Below, piece by piece: positions 6,540 to 10,089 of a stretch of DNA of 10,089 nucleotides. This stretch comes from Campylobacterales bacterium (lineage in GTDB: Bacteria; Campylobacterota; Campylobacteria; Campylobacterales; Arcobacteraceae), in NCBI GenBank assembly GCA_027064245.1, contig JAMOPZ010000290.1, positions 1-10,089 of the forward strand. The letters run 5' to 3'. Position 1 is the first letter of the stretch. Each line of letters opens with the position of its first letter. A model generated the notes under the pieces. The model ran no database searches, was not told the DNA's origin, and saw only the letters and a program-made list of their open reading frames with translations. The translations under genes were made by a program, and so were the position numbers.

Positions 6540-7871
6540 CTACTTCTCTAATGCCATTCTAACAATGTCAGTAACATGTGTTTCTGGTCCATAAACCTCT
6601 ATATATAAACCTAATCTATCTGCTGCTTCTTTAATATCTTTTAAACCTTTTTCATAGTTTGGTCCACCTCGACGAACATATATTTTTGTATTATGCTCTT
6701 TCATTTTTTCTGCATTTGTTTCAAATGATTGAATAATACCTGTAAATGTTTTAGCAACATCAGTAAAGTTAGCAATAGCTCCACCAATAATTAAAATTTT
6801 ATCTTCACCTTTTGGATCTTTATGTCTAGTCATAAGATCAATTACAGTATCTGCATAAAATTTTGTTTCACCTGTTGTAGGACCTCCAGAGTATTCACCA
6901 TAATTAGCTAAATCTGCAATCGAACCACCATTTGCTTCTGCAAAATCTGCAATAGTATCTGCATATACAACAGATGCTCCACCACCAGCAACCATAGTCC
7001 ACACTCTTCCCATTGGATTAAGAATAGTTAATTTTAATGATGCTCCAGACTTACTATCTGCTTCAGCAATAGCTTTCTCTTCTGGTGATTGATCTTCCAT
7101 ACCAAATGTAGTAGGATATTCAATATCTCCCCATATATCTTTCATCATAAACCCTGCAGTATCATCTAATCTTGCAACAAGATCAAGGATAGCCATCTCA
7201 TTATTATCTAACATAACAATTGGATTTATCTCTAAATATGCAAAATTCATATCTCTATAAAATTTAAAAAATTGAATTGCAAATGATATAAAAGATATTT
7301 TATCTTTTGCTTGAATATCTGCAGGAACATTTGCTTTTATAGCATGTTCTATATCTGCATCACTCATATCTATTGGAATAACAACTTCATTTACTTTTTC
7401 ATCCCAACCATCTTCAACTTCCATACCACCTTCTGCACTCATATAAAGCACATCATCTTCACCAACGCAAGTTGCACTAATATAATATTCTTGTTCTTGT
7501 GAATGAGGAGTAAATGGCTCAACAATAAAATGTGTTAAAGTTCCATGTTGTCCAGTTAAAAGTGTAGTTGTATGAGATATTTTTTCATCAATCCATTTTG
7601 CAGCTACTTCAAGTGATACATCACCTGGTTTTTTATCTTTAAAAAGTACTAAATCATTTTTTCCTCTTTTACCAAATAACATATCTGGTTTTGCAACTAA
7701 TGGCTCTTGTTTTAACCATTCAAAACCATGTTTTTGAGCCATCTCTAATAATTCTGCTCCACTTGTAACTAATACAGATTTAAATCCATAATGAAATCCA
7801 CTAAAATAATTTTCCCATTGTTTTGAAAATAATGCTTTACCATCATATTCTCGTATCGCTTTTTGTGCCAT
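6540..7871 (-). CDS. aclB: ATP-citrate lyase, small (beta) subunit
   Basis: This 443-residue subunit has the succinyl-CoA-synthetase-beta layout: an ATP-grasp nucleotide-binding half, then a CoA-ligase half. In the first half AYLEINPIV (211-219) and AILDLVARLDD (227-237) carry the Glu/Asn and Asp expected to bind Mg-ATP. The second half has VAGGGASVVYADTI (294-307), GEYSGGPTTGE (326-336), and IIGGAIANFTDVA (361-373), typical of the ligase domain. It supplies ATP for phosphorylation of the AclA histidine, from which citryl phosphate and then citryl-CoA are formed. AAGGGG precedes the ATG by seven bases, a strong site that fits high expression. It is the first gene of the two-gene operon, 11 bases before aclA, transcribed away from tRNA-Arg. 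Naming follows the Chlorobium convention, in which the small subunit is AclB. Confidence 0.95.
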   Translation of the reverse strand: MAQKAIREYDGKALFSKQWENYFSGFHYGFKSVLVTSGAELLEMAQKHGFEWLKQEPLVAKPDMLFGKRGKNDLVLFKDKKPGDVSLEVAAKWIDEKISHTTTLLTGQHGTLTHFIVEPFTPHSQEQEYYISATCVGEDDVLYMSAEGGMEVEDGWDEKVNEVVIPIDMSDADIEHAIKANVPADIQAKDKISFISFAIQFFKFYRDMNFAYLEINPIVMLDNNEMAILDLVARLDDTAGFMMKDIWGDIEYPTTFGMEDQSPEEKAIAEADSKSGASLKLTILNPMGRVWTMVAGGGASVVYADTIADFAEANGGSIADLANYGEYSGGPTTGETKFYADTVIDLMTRHKDPKGEDKILIIGGAIANFTDVAKTFTGIIQSFETNAEKMKEHNTKIYVRRGGPNYEKGLKDIKEAADRLGLYIEVYGPETHVTDIVRMALEK

Positions 7872-7924
7872 ACTTACACCCCTTATTTAAATTTAAATTT
7901 TCATATTCTATCGACTGTAGTATA
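7872..7924 (-). promoter_or_regulatory. aclB-aclA promoter and leader
   Basis: On the minus strand TATACT (7924-7919) is preceded by T-rich runs (TTTTTTGCTTTTATT), the usual epsilonproteobacterial sigma-70 form without a clear -35. The start would be near 7912, giving a leader of about 40 bases. The leader contains the A/T repeat AAATTTAAATTTAAAT and ends in the strong ribosome site AAGGGG (7884-7879). No riboswitch-like fold was seen. The remaining divergent spacer up to the tRNA (7925-8098) holds only A/T-rich sequence and the tRNA promoter. Confidence 0.6.
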
Positions 7925-8080
7925 AATAAAAGCAAAAAAGTAACATATTTTTCTTTTTATTATATTAAGATTGTTTACTATTGTAACAGTTTATTTACTT
8001 TAGAGAACCTTTAATAAACTATATTTTTAAACTCTTGAAAATAAAATTATAAAATTTATTAAAATTAAAGATATCTTTGA

Positions 8081-8086
8081 TATAAT
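8081..8086 (+). promoter_or_regulatory. -10 box of the tRNA-Arg gene
   Basis: A perfect TATAAT on the plus strand, in the context TTTGATATAATTCC, stands 12 bases before the first base of the tRNA. Transcription would begin at about 8093, leaving a short 5' trailer for RNase P. No convincing -35 element is visible, as is common in this group. Confidence 0.65.
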
Positions 8087-8098
8087 TCCAACATCAAT

Positions 8099-8175
8099 GC
8101 GTCTGTGGCTTAACTGGATATAGCACTGGGTTTCGGCCCCGGTGGTTGAGGGTTCGAATCCTTCCAGGCGTACCA
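8099..8175 (+). tRNA. tRNA-Arg (anticodon UCG)
   Basis: A full 77-base cloverleaf is readable. The acceptor stem GCGTCTG pairs with CAGGCGT, with G-U wobbles at 1-72 and 4-69. The D-arm is GCT/AGC, with GG and A in the loop (the A is an arginine identity feature). The anticodon stem CTGGG pairs with CCCGG around TTTCGGC, giving anticodon TCG at 8133-8135. The T-arm is GAGGG-TTCGAAT-CCTTC. Discriminator A and an encoded CCA end it at 8175. It reads CGN arginine codons, chiefly CGA. It is the only plus-strand gene and is divergent from aclB. No U-run terminator with a GC stem follows. Confidence 0.95.
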
Positions 8176-8204
8176 TTTTTACTAATATTTACACATTTTT
8201 CATT

Positions 8205-8462
8205 TTAAAATTTAAATTTTATAGACTCATCTAAAAACCCTTTACAACCTTCTTCTTCAATTAATGCTATTCCAAGTTTTTTATAATTTAAAATTCTATT
8301 CTCAATTCCCATACCTTTCCATCCTAAATCATACTTTGGATAATATTCATTATAAAAATACGAAAGCTTTTCAGCAATATAAGCTTTATGATGATTCAAT
8401 TTATATGCATCGTACACAAACAAAATATTAGCAACGATAACTCTAATATCTTCATTATTGAT
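8205..8462 (-). pseudogene. 5'-truncated remnant of an unidentified gene
   Basis: The minus-strand frame is open from just after a stop at 8465-8463 to the TAA at 8205, 85 codons. It begins INNEDIRVIVANILFVYDAY and has no ATG, GTG or TTG before the TTG at 8423-8421, which lies in mid-sequence (ANILFVYD) without a ribosome site. The residue pattern looks protein-like: an amphipathic helix-rich start (AYIAEKLSYFYNEYYPKY) and a compact end (IENRILNYKKLGIALIEEEG). I do not recognise the family. The most economical reading is the C-terminal part of a gene whose 5' end has been lost, since a GC-rich repeat element begins within about ten bases of the open end. A small active gene starting at TTG (72 residues) is the alternative. 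Confidence 0.5.
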
Positions 8463-8472
8463 TTAATGAAAA

Positions 8473-8525
8473 ATGCAGGGCAGGATTAGTATAAGAGAGA
8501 TGCAGGGCGAGTCCTCCTGCCTCTT
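8473..8525. repeat. GC-richer structured element with direct and inverted repeats
   Basis: A roughly 53-base block of about half G+C stands in DNA that is otherwise about one quarter G+C. ATGCAGGGC occurs twice (8473-8481 and 8500-8508). GGCAGGA (8479-8485) is perfectly complementary to TCCTGCC (8515-8521), and GCAGG (8502-8506) can alternatively pair with CCTGC (8516-8520), extended by AGAG/CTCT across a two-base bulge. Read on the minus strand the stem ends near CTGCATTTTTC, so it could serve as the terminator of the ATPase gene, which stops 39 bases upstream of it. It could also be a mobile repeat, a small RNA or a tRNA remnant; CGAGTCCTCC resembles a T-arm. Structure is seen; function is inferred. 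Confidence 0.5.
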
Positions 8526-8563
8526 AATTTTATTTTACTTATATAAAATAATATACTACTTTC

Positions 8564-9868
8564 TTATAAATCTTCCAAAGAATAACCTACATATTGTATA
8601 TCATAGTGTTTGTATTTTGATATAAGTTTTGTAGCTTTTTTTTCAAGAAATTTAAGATCTATTTTTTTAGGATTGATTTTCACTTCAGCTATGAGCATTG
8701 TTTTTTCAAAATCATTAACTGCTACTATATCTATCTCATTTTGATTTCCTTTTTCCCAATATGTACCAATATTTGAAAATTGATTTGATAATTTTAATTT
8801 TTCTATAAAGTATTTTTCAAGTAGTCTTCCACTATATGTAGAAAAATCTCTATTTACTATATTTTTTACATATTCATAGTTTTCAATCTCTATAGCACTT
8901 TTATTTTTATAAATAAATCTAAACCAAAAATTAAAAAAATTATCTATTATTTCATATTTTATTGTTCTGCTACCATCCTTTGCAAATATAGGTTTAATTT
9001 TTTTGATTATAGAATATTCATTTTCAAGCCTATCTAAATAACCACCAATATTTTTATTTAGAATTGATTCCATCTCACTCCGTGCTGTTTTTGAAGATGA
9101 AATAAGTGACAAAATAGAGAAGTATGTGGTATATTCTTTGCCAAATTCCTCAATAAGTAGATTTTTTCCCTCTTCTAGGAAGAGTGAGTTTTCATCAAGT
9201 ATCACATCTAATTGTTTCTCATAAGTAAAAGCTTGTTTATCAACTAAAATCTCTACATATTTTGCAACACCACCTGCAAAAATATAAAAAGAAAGCAAAT
9301 CTGCTTTTGTATATTGTGGATAGTTATCTTTAAGTATCTCTTCAAGAGTATTAATTGTAAAAGCTTTTAGATGAATTTTATTATTTGCTCTTCCAAATAA
9401 TGGCTCTTTTTTATCTTCAAATATCTTCTTCATCAAAGAATAAATTGACCCACTTAAAACTAAATTCATTTTACCATTATCTTTATATTGATCCCATATA
9501 TTTTGCATATCAGAATATATGCTACTATTGATATGAATAAATTCTTGAAACTCATCAATCACTAATGTAAATGGTTGTATTATTGAAAGTTCCATAAGAT
9601 ACTCAAATAATTTTATAAAGCTACTAAAAGAACCATGTATTTTAATATCAAGAGTATTACTTACTATTGATATAAACTCTTCACAAAGAAGTGCTTCATT
9701 TTTTTTAGAAACAAATAAATAAACCTTATCTTTATAGGCTTGTTTTATTAAACTAGTTTTTCCTATTCGTCTTCTTCCTACTATTACACTCATTTTTGAT
9801 GATGATATAGATAGTGTTTGTATATCATGTAAATTTTTTAACTCTTTTTCTCTATTATAAAACTTCAT
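8564..9868 (-). CDS. AAA ATPase of the archaeal-ATPase/DUF234 type with PD-(D/E)XK-like C-terminus
   Basis: This 434-residue protein begins with an STAND/AAA-type NTPase domain (about 1-230). FYNREKEL is the conserved N-terminal RE motif, GRRRIGKTSL (31-40) the Walker A P-loop, TLVIDEFQ (101-108) the Walker B, and LVLSGS (136-141) and LFGRAN (157-162) fit sensor and arginine-finger positions. A winged-helix-like middle (about 240-320) with YEIIDNFFNFWFRF follows. The end matches the DUF234 region: GRLLEKYF (E351), NEIDIVAV (D380) and IAEVK (E395, K397) form the acid-acid-lysine set of PD-(D/E)XK nuclease folds. Such proteins are common accessory genes in archaea and anaerobes; their biological role is poorly defined, and defence or mobile-element roles are only suggestions. 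AAGGA stands five bases before the ATG. It appears monocistronic, between a gene remnant and an operator-like palindrome. Confidence 0.88.
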   Translation of the reverse strand: MKFYNREKELKNLHDIQTLSISSSKMSVIVGRRRIGKTSLIKQAYKDKVYLFVSKKNEALLCEEFISIVSNTLDIKIHGSFSSFIKLFEYLMELSIIQPFTLVIDEFQEFIHINSSIYSDMQNIWDQYKDNGKMNLVLSGSIYSLMKKIFEDKKEPLFGRANNKIHLKAFTINTLEEILKDNYPQYTKADLLSFYIFAGGVAKYVEILVDKQAFTYEKQLDVILDENSLFLEEGKNLLIEEFGKEYTTYFSILSLISSSKTARSEMESILNKNIGGYLDRLENEYSIIKKIKPIFAKDGSRTIKYEIIDNFFNFWFRFIYKNKSAIEIENYEYVKNIVNRDFSTYSGRLLEKYFIEKLKLSNQFSNIGTYWEKGNQNEIDIVAVNDFEKTMLIAEVKINPKKIDLKFLEKKATKLISKYKHYDIQYVGYSLEDL

Positions 9869-9882
9869 ATAAATCCTTATAT

Positions 9883-9916
9883 AGTAATATCAATTACTGT
9901 AATGTATGTTACTATA
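9883..9916 (-). promoter_or_regulatory. Operator-like palindromes and probable promoter of the ATPase gene
   Basis: AGTAAT (9883-9888) and ATTACT (9893-9898) form a perfect 6-bp inverted repeat with a four-base spacer, 14 bases before the ATG. A second imperfect GTAA/TTAC pair (9899-9912) follows at once, and a TATAGT box (9916-9911, minus strand) could be the -10. The arrangement suits a dimeric repressor acting at or just downstream of the transcription start. AT-rich DNA makes short palindromes common, so this is tentative. Confidence 0.35.
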
Positions 9917-9948
9917 ATAAGGCTTATTTTTTATTTATATAAATTATT

Positions 9949-10018
9949 AACTCAACTTTCGCACATAAAATCTAACTGATTCTTAACAGTAACCCTTAAA
10001 CTGCTGATAAGTTGAGCT
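9949..10018. repeat. Inverted repeat CTCAACTT / AAGTTGAG near the right edge
   Basis: TAACTCAACTT (9948-9958) and AAGTTGAGCTA (10009-10019) are complementary over 10 of 11 positions, with about 50 bases between them. The right arm lies inside the possible C-terminal frame that ends at 9983. The spacing is too long for a terminator. It may be part of an insertion-sequence end or a chance match. The rest of the stretch from the ATPase start to the edge holds no other gene that I can support. Confidence 0.3.
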
Positions 10019-10089
10019 ACTATTTACAACTGTATTTTGAAGATTATCTAAAAGAGTTTTTAAAATTTTATCTATAATCTTATTATCTT
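9983..10089 (-). CDS. Possible C-terminal tail of a gene entering from the right
   Basis: The minus-strand frame is open from the window edge for 34 complete codons to the TAA at 9985-9983, ending NTVVNSSSTYQQFKGYC. The other two minus-strand frames stop within a few codons of the edge. I do not recognise the tail. Directly downstream on the same strand is GCGAAAGTTGAGTTA, which resembles a transposon end, so a transposase C-terminus is one possibility. A 34-codon opening can arise by chance, so this call is weak. Confidence 0.3.
   Translation of the reverse strand, partial: DNKIIDKILKTLLDNLQNTVVNSSSTYQQFKGYC

Noticed and set aside
7311..8014. Plus-strand frames antisense to aclB and running into the divergent spacer
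   Set aside because: No ribosome sites or protein-like pattern; they oppose aclB coding or lie on its promoter.
8207..8220. AAAATTTAAATTTT palindrome as a tRNA terminator
   Set aside because: It has no GC stem and such A/T palindromes recur by chance here, for example in the aclB leader.
8473..8508. CRISPR-like repeat from two copies of ATGCAGGGC
   Set aside because: Only two 9-base copies at a 27-base period, with no further units and no cas genes.
8099..8525. GC-rich element as a second attachment copy of the tRNA 3' end
   Set aside because: Only about nine of eleven bases around CGA(A/G)TCCT match the tRNA T-arm, and no integrase is present; the match is too weak.

Overview
The window is strongly A+T-rich. 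It looks like chromosome of a Campylobacterota (epsilonproteobacterial) chemolithoautotroph. The very low GC, the TTA/ATA-heavy codon use, the adjacent aclB-aclA pair and an SQR-like flavoprotein fit an Arcobacteraceae-type organism better than a Sulfurimonas-type one. The taxon is an inference from gene content and composition; no search was run. Every protein gene lies on the minus strand; only a tRNA-Arg lies on the plus strand.

Layout in the direction of minus-strand transcription (right to left): 9983-10089 holds a possible C-terminal tail of a gene that runs off the window. 8564-9868 encodes an ATPase of the archaeal-ATPase/DUF234 type with a C-terminal PD-(D/E)XK-like motif, preceded by a palindromic operator-like site. 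8466-8525 is a compact, GC-richer, repeat-containing element. Beside it lies an 8205-8462 reading frame with no ATG/GTG/TTG start at its open end, probably a 5'-truncated gene remnant. 8099-8175 is tRNA-Arg(UCG). This right third has accessory character.

4705-7871 is the aclB-aclA operon for ATP-citrate lyase, the citrate-cleaving enzyme of the reductive TCA cycle. It has a promoter at about 7919 and a clean intrinsic terminator at 4657-4687. Just past the terminator, a TATAAT box sits almost on the start codon of a small lipoprotein gene. That gene is followed by a pseudopilin-like gene whose only well-placed start codon is ATA, overlapping the lipoprotein stop. Next come hisF (histidine biosynthesis), an SQR-like FAD oxidoreductase, a short purine-nucleoside-phosphorylase/MTAN-like protein, hemH (ferrochelatase) and the first 54 codons of a small membrane protein that overlaps the hemH stop.

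Together the genes describe a housekeeping and energy-metabolism block: CO2 fixation (acl), probable sulfide oxidation into the quinone pool (SQR-like), haem supply for cytochromes (hemH) and histidine synthesis (hisF). The observations most worth checking are the ATA start of the pseudopilin gene, the perfect 11-bp inverted repeat that contains the Shine-Dalgarno sequence of the nucleosidase-like gene, and the GC-rich element beside the truncated gene next to the ATPase gene.
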